Shown here: positions 17,896 through 26,509 of the stretch, one piece after another
Layout: every line of letters starts with the position of its first letter
Position numbering within the stretch: the first letter of the stretch is position 1
Assembly: GCA_964651785.1 (NCBI GenBank)
Contig: CAZYWJ010000005.1
Location: forward strand, 35,306-99,305
Source: JAKVAV01 sp964651785
Lineage (GTDB): Bacteria > Bacteroidota > Bacteroidia > Flavobacteriales_D > Cryomorphaceae
Length of the DNA stretch: 64,000 nt
Direction of reading: 5' to 3'
The notes under the pieces: generated by a model
Databases searched by the model: none
The model's input: the letters and a program-made list of their open reading frames with translations, nothing else
What the model was told of the DNA's origin: nothing
Position numbers and translations under genes: made by a program

Positions 17896-19859
17896 TTCTC
17901 GGCAGTTTTAATGAGTGGAATTTTGGCGACGTAGGAATTATTGGATATTCGGAACTCAGGCATGCGATCGCTAAGTAGTCGATATCTTTCAATTATATTT
18001 TTTAGTCCTAATCCGGTTGAGGGCGTTTGCTGAAGCCTCAATTGCAGGTTGTTTTTAACGGTGAGATAGCCTTCGGGGCTGTCCGAAATTTCGATAATCA
18101 GCGGTTCGGTTTTCGATACGATATTGTGTTTAACCGCATTCTCAATGAGTAGTTGCAGCGTTAAGGGTGCCACCAGATCATTCATGGATTGAGCACCGAT
18201 ATTTACTTTGATTTCAAGTTTATCTTCAAAACGAATTTGGAGAAGGAATGCAAACGATTGCATGAAATCCATTTCGGTTTTGAGAGGCACCAGATCCATG
18301 TCCTTTTGCTCCAATAGGTATCGATAGGATTTAGCCAACTGGTCAATGAATTTTTCCGAGAGATTTTGGTCAATGTGAACCAAGGAAGAAAGTACGTTCA
18401 AGCTGTTGAATAGAAAGTGAGGATTTACCTGATTTTTCAGGGATTCCAACTGGGCCAGCGCCATTCCTTTTTCTCGCTCTTCGTTTTCAGTATTCTTTCG
18501 GATCAGGGCTGAAGTCACAATCTCATTGCAAATTTGCAAGAGGGTAATGTCTTCATCGTTCCAATGCTTTGTTTTTAAAACCGTATCATAGCCTAAAAAT
18601 CCAATCAATTCATTGTTGACCTTCATCGGTATCAGCAAAATTGACAAAGTTGAATCGCTCTCAAAGACTTCGCGTAGCCTCTTCGCTTCAAGTGGCATAT
18701 CCTCTAAATGTTCAATTGCAATTACCTCGCCTTTTTCGAGTTTGGATGTCATCCAATCTAATCCATGCATTGAGAGACCGGTATTGTAATAAAGTGAGGG
18801 AAATCTCTCTCCATCAGGTCTTCGCCATTCATGGAGACACTCATATTTTTCCATCACTTTATTCAATTGATAGACGTATACCCGGTCTACGGAAGCAACC
18901 TTTCCCAGATTTTTCAAAGTCTCTTCCAAGCTATCTCGGAAGTCATTTTTCAGAAATGATTTAGATACCTCCAATAAAAAGCGATACTGTTCTCTTTGCC
19001 TTTTAAGAATATCTTGTTGACTAACCTCGGCACTCACATCTGTGAGTGTCAGAATGGTGCCTTTCATTTTTGAGTTCAGTTTGGCAGAAACGGTCCGCAA
19101 GTCCATGTATTTGATTTCCTGCGATTTGGTCACTATTCGCAATCGGAGTTTATCAGAACCATGTGAGTCTCCCTTGATGTCATTCATCAGATTGACGCGT
19201 AGATGTTCATCATCCCGATGAATCATAAATAAGGGTTCTCGATCCCTGATTTCATCCACCGTATATCCCGTAGCCGATTCGACCGAAGTGGAGGTGTAGA
19301 TTACCTTGTTCTGAGCATTTACCACTTGAACGACGTCTTCAAGGTTATCCAGTAAAGTCTCAAAGTACTTCTCCATTCGGACTTGAGTTGCGAGACGCTC
19401 GTTGCGCTTAATGCTCTCAAATCGACGGCTGATGTTGATTACTGCCAGCGCGCCCAAGGTCAGCAAAAATGCAATGAAGATTTCCAGCAGCAACTGACTC
19501 CCGGAAGGAAGAGCTCGTGACAACATTCGGTGAAAGAGATAGGCTAAAACTGCCATGGTAACCGAAGCAAAAACGTAAGCTGAAAGAATGGATAAGGCAA
19601 TGTGTTGATGCGTCTTTTCGAAGAGAGAAAAGCGTTTTTCAACTAAATATTGAATCCATTTGGCCCCTTCAAAAAGAAATAGAAAAAGTAAGGTGTTTTC
19701 CAGAAGGTTTAGAAGAAAGGCAGATGTTACCGCCGTGTTGAGTAGCACTTGCTGGCAGAATATCAGCAAGGCCAAAAAAAAGGACAACAACAATTGCCAT
19801 TTTCGGCTAAAAACGTCCTCAACATCTGCCCTTTGAGAACTAATCCTTCGAAGATTCAT
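17892..19859 (-). CDS. LytS-type sensor histidine kinase with PAS and GAF domains
   Basis: 655 residues. Membrane segments in the first 145 residues (about 22-42, 48-65, 86-110, 123-142), PAS domain about 165-280, GAF domain about 300-450, then a His_kinase block with NPHFLFNSLN (His near residue 485) and an HATPase_c domain to the end (IENAVKHNI, TGLGLKNI). First gene of a two-gene operon with the LytTR regulator. The signal is unknown; PAS plus GAF suggests a small ligand or redox cue. Confidence 0.92.
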   Translation of the reverse strand: MNLRRISSQRADVEDVFSRKWQLLLSFFLALLIFCQQVLLNTAVTSAFLLNLLENTLLFLFLFEGAKWIQYLVEKRFSLFEKTHQHIALSILSAYVFASVTMAVLAYLFHRMLSRALPSGSQLLLEIFIAFLLTLGALAVINISRRFESIKRNERLATQVRMEKYFETLLDNLEDVVQVVNAQNKVIYTSTSVESATGYTVDEIRDREPLFMIHRDDEHLRVNLMNDIKGDSHGSDKLRLRIVTKSQEIKYMDLRTVSAKLNSKMKGTILTLTDVSAEVSQQDILKRQREQYRFLLEVSKSFLKNDFRDSLEETLKNLGKVASVDRVYVYQLNKVMEKYECLHEWRRPDGERFPSLYYNTGLSMHGLDWMTSKLEKGEVIAIEHLEDMPLEAKRLREVFESDSTLSILLIPMKVNNELIGFLGYDTVLKTKHWNDEDITLLQICNEIVTSALIRKNTENEEREKGMALAQLESLKNQVNPHFLFNSLNVLSSLVHIDQNLSEKFIDQLAKSYRYLLEQKDMDLVPLKTEMDFMQSFAFLLQIRFEDKLEIKVNIGAQSMNDLVAPLTLQLLIENAVKHNIVSKTEPLIIEISDSPEGYLTVKNNLQLRLQQTPSTGLGLKNIIERYRLLSDRMPEFRISNNSYVAKIPLIKTAEK

Positions 19860-19898
19860 ATTTCAATGCAAGATTACACGTAAACCACCAAATTATTT

Positions 19899-19934
19899 TG
19901 CGACGGAGGCAAAATTTTCATGCACTCCGTCGCA
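19899..19934 (-). terminator. Rho-independent terminator of the upstream barrel gene
   Basis: TGCGACGGAG and CTCCGTCGCA arms around a 16-base loop, followed on the minus strand by AAATAATTT. It separates the barrel gene (19958-20596) from the kinase operon, which also reads on the minus strand. Confidence 0.7.
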
Positions 19935-19957
19935 TTTTGTTTGTCGTTGTCTATAGT

Positions 19958-20596
19958 CTAAAACTTTCCGACCTTGATGCTCAAGTTGGCCATGAGACCG
20001 GAGAGATCTCCCGGTACGCCGTTTAATTCTCTTTCAGAGGTGAAACGGTATCCCACGCCCCCTGCCAATCGAATATTCTTGTGAATATTTAATTCAACGT
20101 GCATGGAAGGATTCACGACTAAGTATTGCTGTTTTTCCAGTTCAATGTTATCGAGTTCATTGTCCTCATCAGGCATTTGTCGGTTTGCAGAAAGTTCTGC
20201 ATAACCCACACCCAGCATCACAGGGAAGGTGAGGTGAACAACCTCTTTATTCCAAATGACGGGCTCCAGATGAATACCGTATTCGTAGCCTTCGAGGTAG
20301 CCGCCGCGACCTTCGTCAACGAAATCCAGTTTTATTCGGTTGTAGCGATTAGTGTATGATCTTCCACTCACGCCCACACGGAAATTTTCATTGAAAATGA
20401 CTCCTCCGGAAATAGCATTGAAAAATACGTCACGGTCAACTACCTCAGCGTAAACGGCAGGTACTTCCACAAACCATCCGGTGAGTTTAAAGTCGCCTCT
20501 AAGCAATGTCTTGGTTTCTTGGGTTTGAGCTTGAATGGCGAAGGGGGCCAAAATCGCCAAGATAGCGATCAAAATTTGTATTGCAATTGTTTTCAT
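19958..20596 (-). CDS. Outer-membrane beta-barrel protein, unknown
   Basis: 212 residues. Start set at the ATG at 20596 (MKTIAIQ, hydrophobic leader ending FAIQAQ) because a promoter-like -7 box lies 18 bases upstream; a longer frame reaches 20662 but would extend through that box. The mature part has alternating beta pattern and ends with LSIKVGKF, a terminal aromatic as in outer-membrane barrels. Likely a porin-like protein of 8 to 10 strands. Function unknown. Confidence 0.72.
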   Translation of the reverse strand: MKTIAIQILIAILAILAPFAIQAQTQETKTLLRGDFKLTGWFVEVPAVYAEVVDRDVFFNAISGGVIFNENFRVGVSGRSYTNRYNRIKLDFVDEGRGGYLEGYEYGIHLEPVIWNKEVVHLTFPVMLGVGYAELSANRQMPDEDNELDNIELEKQQYLVVNPSMHVELNIHKNIRLAGGVGYRFTSERELNGVPGDLSGLMANLSIKVGKF

Positions 20597-20613
20597 TGGT
20601 TTAGATTTTGCGC

Positions 20614-20621
20614 CAAAAGTA
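20614..20621 (-). promoter_or_regulatory. -7 box TACTTTTG
   Basis: Matches the Bacteroidota TAnnTTTG consensus on the minus strand, 18 bases before the ATG at 20596. No clear -33 TTTG at the right spacing. Confidence 0.45.
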
Positions 20622-21000
20622 TGTGGCACTTGAGCTGTTATAAACCTAAATAGAGTGAACACCGAGAAAACGAGAGTGAGTCATCGTTTTGTCTATTGAC
20701 GGGCAGTTATTCATTATTTCGCCATCTAATTCAGAGTCGATTTTTTTGAATGAGAAATTTGATAGTTGGAAAAAAGGCGACTGATCGGAGACTCAAAGAA
20801 TTACTTCGAGATGCTTTTTACGACTCCAAATAACTCAATCATTCAGAAGACACTGAAAGAGATTACCTTTCTTATCCGAACATGCTCAATGGAAGAATGC
20901 GGTGAACATTTCCCGCCAAGTAAAAGACTGAATCACTTTCGGACCAAAAAAATCATCAACTTTTCGATCTTTATGACCTCCACTATCCCGATTTCAGCAG
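20622..21000. other. Gap with coding-like debris
   Basis: The plus strand from ATG 20750 reads 27 codons (MRNLIVGKKATDRRLKELL...) to a TAA, then coding-like segments in shifting frames, including HQLFDLYDLHYPDF ending at 21000 just before the FkbM-like remnant. It looks like the wreck of another gene, too damaged to name. Confidence 0.4.
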
Positions 21001-21691
21001 ATGATCAGCCGGATTAGAAACGTTTTAAAAGATCGATTTCTGATTATGAAAAATCAGAAACAGATTTAATCCGGCCGTGCAGATAGGTCAGCGTCAGCTC
21101 TATTTAAAATACTGCGAGTAAGCGGAACAAGGTAAATTGCCGACCATCTCGGAAACAGGATTTCGCGTATTCTCACGGTTTGAAACAGATGGGATGCTCC
21201 TGTTCATTTTTTCGGTGCCTGGAATGACCAACAAGACTTTCGTTGAAATCGGTTCAGATGACGGTGTGAATAGAAATTCGGCTAACCTCTATTTCAAATT
21301 TGGTTGGAGGGGGCTTTTCATCGACGGCAATCTCGCTAGCATCAAAAGGGGAAAACGATTTTTTAAAAACTATCCCCACCCTTGGTTTTACCAACCGAAG
21401 TTTCTCCATGCCATGGTGAATCGGGAGAACGTGAATGACTTAATCAGAGGCCAAGGCTTTGAAGGAGAAGTCGGTTTCCTCTCCACCGATATCGACGGCA
21501 ATGATTACTGGGTTTGGGATGCTTTGGAGGTAATCGATCCGCAAGTGGTGATCATCGAATTGATATCGCTATCTGTGATTGCAGTAATTATACCGGGTCG
21601 ACGCGTTGACCAAAAGAAAGGCCTCTTCTCGATAAGTTTGCTCGCCATTAATATTCTGCTCATCCTGCTTTCGGGTTGGGGTCTGCTTTAA
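21001..21691 (+). pseudogene. Broken FkbM-like methyltransferase gene fused to the tail of a membrane protein
   Basis: From ATG 21001 the frame begins MISRIRNVLKDRFLIMKN and hits TAA at once; removing one T near 21066 lets it continue (QIGQRQLYLKYCE) to a second in-frame TAA at 21119-21121, after which it runs on as GKLPTISETGFRVFSRFETDG, FVEIGSDDGVN (SAM-site-like), GLFIDGN and STDIDGNDYWVWDA. This matches FkbM-like proteins from polysaccharide loci, which normally continue about 100 residues further. Here it breaks after QVVIIE and becomes a hydrophobic tail (ISLLAINILLILLSGWGLL), apparently the end of a different membrane protein. A deletion has joined the two. The open frame 21137-21691 starts only with TTG and is unlikely to be functional. 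Confidence 0.72.
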
Positions 21692-21709
21692 TTTCACTAT
21701 TTTCATCAC

Positions 21710-21988
21710 GTGTCTTCCTTTGGCCATGTACGGGATATGATGGAACGCTACGCGGCCAACCGTGAGCTGCTACAGGCTAAGCGCGAACGTCATTTCAGAA
21801 AAAGTAAAATTTTCGAAAACGTTCGATTTAAGTCCCGGTCAGGCCATCTATCGGAATTGAACAAAAGCGAATGGGAGCATGTAAAGAAAAGAATCAGAAG
21901 TCAAAAGAAACGCGAATTATGGCTTTGGATTATCACATCCATTATCGCGGTAACATTAGGCATTTGGGCTATTGACTATTTCCTTTGA
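21710..21988 (+). CDS. Small membrane protein, conserved type
   Basis: 92 residues, GTG start (SSFGHVRDMMERYAANRELL). A basic N-terminal 65 residues is followed by one transmembrane helix at the C-terminus (about 70-90, LWLWIITSIIAVTLGIWAI). Likely anchored with the basic part in the cytoplasm. It follows the membrane-protein tail fused to the broken methyltransferase, which was probably its original operon partner. Function unknown. Confidence 0.65.
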   Translation: MSSFGHVRDMMERYAANRELLQAKRERHFRKSKIFENVRFKSRSGHLSELNKSEWEHVKKRIRSQKKRELWLWIITSIIAVTLGIWAIDYFL

Positions 21989-22026
21989 GTCAAGTCAAAG
22001 AGATGCCTGCCGAGATATCATCTTAA

Positions 22027-22848
22027 TTATTCAGAAACCAGAAGAATTGAAATTCCCTTATCGTTGTTGATGAGGTTTTCCCGATCCACGGAGGATATGA
22101 AGGAGAGATTTCCACTGTCATTCGCCATGACCGCAATAATTCCCGCACCCGATTTCTCGGCATACTTCAGCGTTTGATTGGCAAAGCCAACGGAATATTC
22201 CGTCATTTCTTCCTGTACACGTTTGTGAGCTATTCCTTCTTCCGACAGCATTTGCTCGGCTTCCTCGATTTTTTGATTAATGGTTTTGCTGATTTCAGCC
22301 GCCACTCTTTTCACTGAGTAAAAATGAACATCTGCATTGAAGTGACTTGCCAACATTGCCACCGACCTTATTTTATTTTCAAAATTTTCGTGGCCGCCGT
22401 ATGGAAATAAGATGCGCTTGACTCCCGACTTTGCCTTAACCACATCGGGTACGGTGAGAACGGGAGCGGGCGAACGCTCGGCAATTTTCAAAGCATCCGC
22501 TCCGAAAAGTTTTTGACGTAAGCCTCGCGTGCCATGCGTTCCCATCAACACCAAGACGACTCCCGGCTCTGAAGCTACTGAGGGAATGGACGTGAGAATA
22601 TTTCCTTCCTCGATACGGTGACTTACTTTCACCGCGTGGGTATCTCGAGCATTTTTACAAAGCTCCATCAAGTACACTTCAAGTTGTTCGGGTCGTTTAC
22701 CTTTTTCCTTGAGCTGTTTTTCCGTTGTTCCGCCTCTCACGTGCAGTAGTTCAATCTCTTGATTTCCTATTCTTGATAGTTGACAGGCCAGTTCGAAGGC
22801 ATTTTCTGCTGCGGGTGTAAAATCGGTCGGGACGAGTATTTTTTGCAT
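22027..22848 (-). CDS. Universal stress protein, two UspA domains
   Basis: 273 residues made of two tandem Usp folds (about 1-140 and 145-273). The first starts with KILVPTDFTPAAENAFELA and has MGTHGTRGLRQKLFGADALKIAERSPAPVL, the G-x2-G-x9-G(S/A) type ATP-binding loop; the second has a weaker version (VMANDSGNLSFIS). Cytoplasmic stress response protein of unspecific role. Single gene. Confidence 0.9.
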   Translation of the reverse strand: MQKILVPTDFTPAAENAFELACQLSRIGNQEIELLHVRGGTTEKQLKEKGKRPEQLEVYLMELCKNARDTHAVKVSHRIEEGNILTSIPSVASEPGVVLVLMGTHGTRGLRQKLFGADALKIAERSPAPVLTVPDVVKAKSGVKRILFPYGGHENFENKIRSVAMLASHFNADVHFYSVKRVAAEISKTINQKIEEAEQMLSEEGIAHKRVQEEMTEYSVGFANQTLKYAEKSGAGIIAVMANDSGNLSFISSVDRENLINNDKGISILLVSE

Positions 22849-22983
22849 AAAACGGGAATTTCGAAGTTAAATGTGCAAAGTTTTTTTTGAATGAGACGAT
22901 GAAGTCTGTCTTAATGAGTTGCTTTTGAACCGGAAACGCTTAACTTAGGCCGTAGGTAACGCTCGATGACGACTCAGAACTGA

Positions 22984-23559
22984 ATGGAAAAGTATAAGCA
23001 TATATTCGACAGGATATTCGGCAGGCTTCAGGAAAACTTGCATCCCGATTTGACATATCATAATGCTGAACATACGCTTATGGTAATGGAATGGGCTAAG
23101 GAGCTTGCTCAGAAAGAGGGAGTTTCTGATCGGGAATACATCCTCATCCAAATTGCGGCACTTTTCCACGATACGGGTTTTTTGGTATCGCGAGAAGAAC
23201 ACGAACGTCGAAGCTGTGAAATAGCTCGACACGAGTTGTCTCAAGAAGATTTTTCCGATGAGGAAATTGAAGCAATTTGCGGAATGATCATGGCCACGAA
23301 AATTCCGCAGACTCCTACCAATCAACTCGAGCGTATTCTGGTAGATGCTGATCTATACTATCTCGGCACCGATAAGTACTCTAAATTTGCCAATCAGCTC
23401 AGAGATGAGTTGAAGAGTTTTAATCCTGACATGAGTTCGGAAGATTGGAAAAGCATCCAAATCAAATTTTTGGAGAATCACAGATACAAAACTGCTTTTG
23501 CCAAAACTCACTTAGAGCCTGCAAAGATGAGACAGCTTGATGTCATCAGGAGATCCTGA
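22984..23559 (+). CDS. HD-domain phosphohydrolase
   Basis: 191 residues. HD signature: H in NAEHTLMVM (about residue 28), HD in ALFHDTGF (about 60), and D in ILVDADLYYLG (about 120). Such small HD proteins are metal-dependent phosphohydrolases, commonly acting on nucleotides or signalling nucleotides; the substrate is unknown here. No partner domain. ATG at 22984. Confidence 0.85.
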   Translation: MEKYKHIFDRIFGRLQENLHPDLTYHNAEHTLMVMEWAKELAQKEGVSDREYILIQIAALFHDTGFLVSREEHERRSCEIARHELSQEDFSDEEIEAICGMIMATKIPQTPTNQLERILVDADLYYLGTDKYSKFANQLRDELKSFNPDMSSEDWKSIQIKFLENHRYKTAFAKTHLEPAKMRQLDVIRRS

Positions 23560-23625
23560 TTCTGCATTTTATTATTTTATGGTGCAGGTTTTGAAAGGCT
23601 GAATCACCTGATCCTTATAAGAGCA

Positions 23626-24804
23626 ATGAAATCTAATTCCTATAAAATTCTGCTGGTATTTACCATACTGGTCGTTGGCCTGTATTTCTTCGTGAATGGT
23701 ATCATTGAAGCTTCGGGGTTTTTAAAGCCTCTTGTGCTTGCCGGTTTGCTGGCTATGGTTTTGATTCCGCTTTCGCAAAAGCTGGAATCATGGGGATTTA
23801 ATCGAGTGCTTTCCTCACTTTATTCAGTCCTGGTAGCCATGATGGCCTTACTACTCATTCTCGGTCTCTTGGTCGTACAGATAAACAAGATGTCGAACGA
23901 TTGGCCAGACATTAAGGAAAACCTAAAACCGCAGGTTGATCGCTTCACGAACTTCGTTGAGAACACGCTAGGTCTCACCGAAAAGGAACTTCAATCCATG
24001 TTGGAAGAGAATATGCCTTTTTCAGTAGGCGACCAAAACGGAGCCGGCCAAACGGAAAATTCGGAAGGGGACTCGAAAAAGTCGTCCATTCCCGGCATTT
24101 CTTCAAAAGCGGTGGGAACGGCGGGAAGTGCCTTGTTGAATATTGTCAGTTTTATGGGGACATTTTTTCTCGTTTTCATATATATCTTTTTTATCCTGTT
24201 CTATCGACGGAAGATAAAGCTGTCCGTGCTCAAATTTTTTGATGAAGAGAAACGCGACGAAACGAAAAAAGTGCTCAAGCAATCCGTTAAGCTATCGGGG
24301 CAATATCTAATCGGTCGTTTAATTTTGATTTTCTTTTTGTCAATTATATACAGTGTCGGCCTGACTTCATTTGGAATTCAAAACGCTATTTTCATCGGAG
24401 TTTTTTCCGCTATTCTGAGCATCATACCATATATCGGAAACATTATAGGAATGGTATTGGCCGTCATTATGGCCACCGTTTCGGGGGGTGAATTATGGAT
24501 GTATCTCGGTGTCGCCATCACATTCACCATCGCCCAATTTGTCGAAAGCTACATCTTACAACCTTATGTCGTTGGCGATAAGGTGGACCTCAATCCCATC
24601 GTGACTATTTTGGTAGTGGTAATCGGCGGAGCGGTTTGGGGAATTATGGGAATGATCATCAGCATACCCGTTTTCGGAATATGCAAAATTATTTTCGATC
24701 ATATTCCCGCTACCAAGCCCCTGGGATATGCATTGGGAAGTGAAGATATCGGAAGTGATGACCCGAACTTTTTCGAAAAACTTTTCCGGAAGATTAAAAA
24801 TTAG
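23626..24804 (+). CDS. AI-2E family transporter (PerM/TqsA-like)
   Basis: 392 residues with about eight transmembrane helices: a pair and a long stretch at the N-terminus (6-60, 65-90), a soluble region 95-170, then helices from about 175 to 365, with the conserved SIIPYIGNIIGMVLA and QFVESYILQPYVVG segments. Members export autoinducer-2 or act as Na+/H+ antiporters; the substrate is unknown here. It starts 66 bases after the HD protein and could be cotranscribed with it and with the pseudouridine synthase that follows 47 bases later. Confidence 0.9.
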   Translation: MKSNSYKILLVFTILVVGLYFFVNGIIEASGFLKPLVLAGLLAMVLIPLSQKLESWGFNRVLSSLYSVLVAMMALLLILGLLVVQINKMSNDWPDIKENLKPQVDRFTNFVENTLGLTEKELQSMLEENMPFSVGDQNGAGQTENSEGDSKKSSIPGISSKAVGTAGSALLNIVSFMGTFFLVFIYIFFILFYRRKIKLSVLKFFDEEKRDETKKVLKQSVKLSGQYLIGRLILIFFLSIIYSVGLTSFGIQNAIFIGVFSAILSIIPYIGNIIGMVLAVIMATVSGGELWMYLGVAITFTIAQFVESYILQPYVVGDKVDLNPIVTILVVVIGGAVWGIMGMIISIPVFGICKIIFDHIPATKPLGYALGSEDIGSDDPNFFEKLFRKIKN

Positions 24805-24851
24805 TCAAGCTTTGTCAATTCTTGGTTACTTTGACATTCACATCGCTTGAA

Positions 24852-25700
24852 ATGTCAGATTCTAAAACCATTATTGAGAAAATCATTGTCGAAGATGCCG
24901 CGGGGGAGCGGCTGAGTGATTATGGTGTCGGCAGATTCGAATCATTGCCTTCCGGGAAAAGTGTGAAGAAGGCGATCAAGCGAGGGTTGATCTTGGTGAA
25001 TGATCAAGTTTCAACTACGGCACATCGGGTCAGGTTGGGAGAAGAAATAGTAGTAATTGCGGACGATACGCGGCGACCGGAATATGCAAGGCAGCTTTCC
25101 ATTCTGTTTGAGGATGAATATATGGCTGCAGTCCAAAAGCCTGCGGATCTTCCTGTAAGTGGCAATTTCTTTCGAACGGTGCAAAATGCCCTCGCCTTTA
25201 ATTTAGCATTGAGCAATCAACCCGACGCGATGGCGGTACCACGACCTGTTCATCGCTTGGATCGATTAACAGGTGGGGTTTTGCTCATTGCAAAAACGCG
25301 AAAAGCTGCTGCACATCTAGGAAATCAATTCGAAGAACGAAAAGTTAAGAAAACCTATTCGGCTTGGGTAGCAGGAGGGGTAGATGGCAAAATGGTGCTA
25401 CGGGCGGCAATTGAGGGAAAAGAGGCGGTGACCGACATCATTCCTTTAAAAACCATTCACCACAAATTTTATGGTGAAATCACTTTCGTGAAAGCGATGC
25501 CGCAGACGGGGCGGCGCAATCAAATTCGCATCCATTTGGCAGAGGCCGACCGCCCTATTTTGGGCGACCTCAAGTTTGGAGGACCAAAATCGGGTAGAGG
25601 ACTTTTTCTGTTTGCCGAGTCAATTGAATTTATTCATCCACAAAGCGAGGATGAGATGAAGGTGAATGCCATTCGTCCCAAGAAATTCAATTTTAGCTAG
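24852..25700 (+). CDS. RluA-family pseudouridine synthase
   Basis: 282 residues, ATG at 24852 (MSDSKTII); an upstream extension to 24822 is not needed. S4-like N-terminal region (GKSVKKAIKRGLILVNDQ) then the catalytic domain with HRLDRLTGG (motif II, catalytic Asp) near residue 137. Isomerises uridine to pseudouridine in rRNA or tRNA; the site cannot be predicted from this sequence. The usual HRLDxxTSG has L and G in place of the TS form, still consistent with the family. Confidence 0.88.
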   Translation: MSDSKTIIEKIIVEDAAGERLSDYGVGRFESLPSGKSVKKAIKRGLILVNDQVSTTAHRVRLGEEIVVIADDTRRPEYARQLSILFEDEYMAAVQKPADLPVSGNFFRTVQNALAFNLALSNQPDAMAVPRPVHRLDRLTGGVLLIAKTRKAAAHLGNQFEERKVKKTYSAWVAGGVDGKMVLRAAIEGKEAVTDIIPLKTIHHKFYGEITFVKAMPQTGRRNQIRIHLAEADRPILGDLKFGGPKSGRGLFLFAESIEFIHPQSEDEMKVNAIRPKKFNFS

Positions 25701-25771
25701 TCACGCGCCTGCTCCTTTGAGTTCAAATTTTGTCGGTGGGAGTCCCTTATAAACACAAAAAAATACCTGAA

Positions 25772-26206
25772 TTACTTCTTCAGCAGATCGCGAATTTCAG
25801 TAAGTAATATTTCCTGTTTTGAAGGTTCGGGAATTTCGGGAGCGGGAATTCCTTCTTCCTCTTTACGCGCAGCGGCCTCTTTCATTTTATTATAAGATCT
25901 CACCACGATAAATACGGCAAAAGCAACGATGATAAAGGTCAAAATTGTATTTATAAAAGCTCCGTAAGAAATGGCTACTTCGGTAACCCCATCACCCGCA
26001 CCTTCAGCAGATTCCGCTACTCCTGCTTTGAGCACGTACTTCATTTCGGCAAAATCCACACCGCCCAATAACAATCCTACGGGCGGCATAATTATGTCGT
26101 TGACCAGAGATTTAACTATAGCGCCGAAATAGGTAGCCATGATCAAACCTACCGCCAGTTCCATTACATTTCCGCGGTTTATAAACTTCTTAAATTCTGT
26201 AAACAT
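25772..26206 (-). CDS. mscL: Large-conductance mechanosensitive channel MscL
   Basis: 144 residues, typical MscL length. Start ATG at 26206 (MFTEFKKFINRGNVMELAVGLIM). TM1 follows (about 15-45), then a periplasmic loop with VDFAEMKYVL, TM2 (about 75-100, FINTILTFIIVAFAVF) and a cytoplasmic helix ending PSKQEILLTEIRDLL. Opens under membrane tension to release solutes on hypo-osmotic shock. Faces the trehalose genes across a 303-bp gap, a sensible osmotic neighbourhood. Confidence 0.95.
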   Translation of the reverse strand: MFTEFKKFINRGNVMELAVGLIMATYFGAIVKSLVNDIIMPPVGLLLGGVDFAEMKYVLKAGVAESAEGAGDGVTEVAISYGAFINTILTFIIVAFAVFIVVRSYNKMKEAAARKEEEGIPAPEIPEPSKQEILLTEIRDLLKK

Positions 26207-26509
26207 TTCTTTTTGGTTTATATGAATTTGCCGTGGCAAGATATCGAATGCAGAAAAATATTGTTGAGATGTGAATAAATTTATCAATGTTGATAACCAT
26301 GACTTGAGGATTGCAGTCTTCCACTAATCGTGGAGCATGTTACTCGATGCAATGCACATCGTGCTTCGATGGGTGTGCGGATTATATTTTTTCAATTGTC
26401 GAGAATTCAGATACATTGCTTACTTTATTGACAACCGTGATGAAAATTTGATTCTGATACAAGGTTCCGGCACGAACATTTGATTGGTAGTCATAAAAGC
26501 CAAATTACT
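26207..26509. promoter_or_regulatory. Divergent control region between mscL and otsAB
   Basis: 303 bp, AT-rich, no gene. A weak imperfect hairpin lies near 26357-26384 (GCACATCG and CGATGGGTGTGC). No consensus -7 box was certain on either side. The shared position suggests common osmotic control, which is inference only. Confidence 0.35.
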
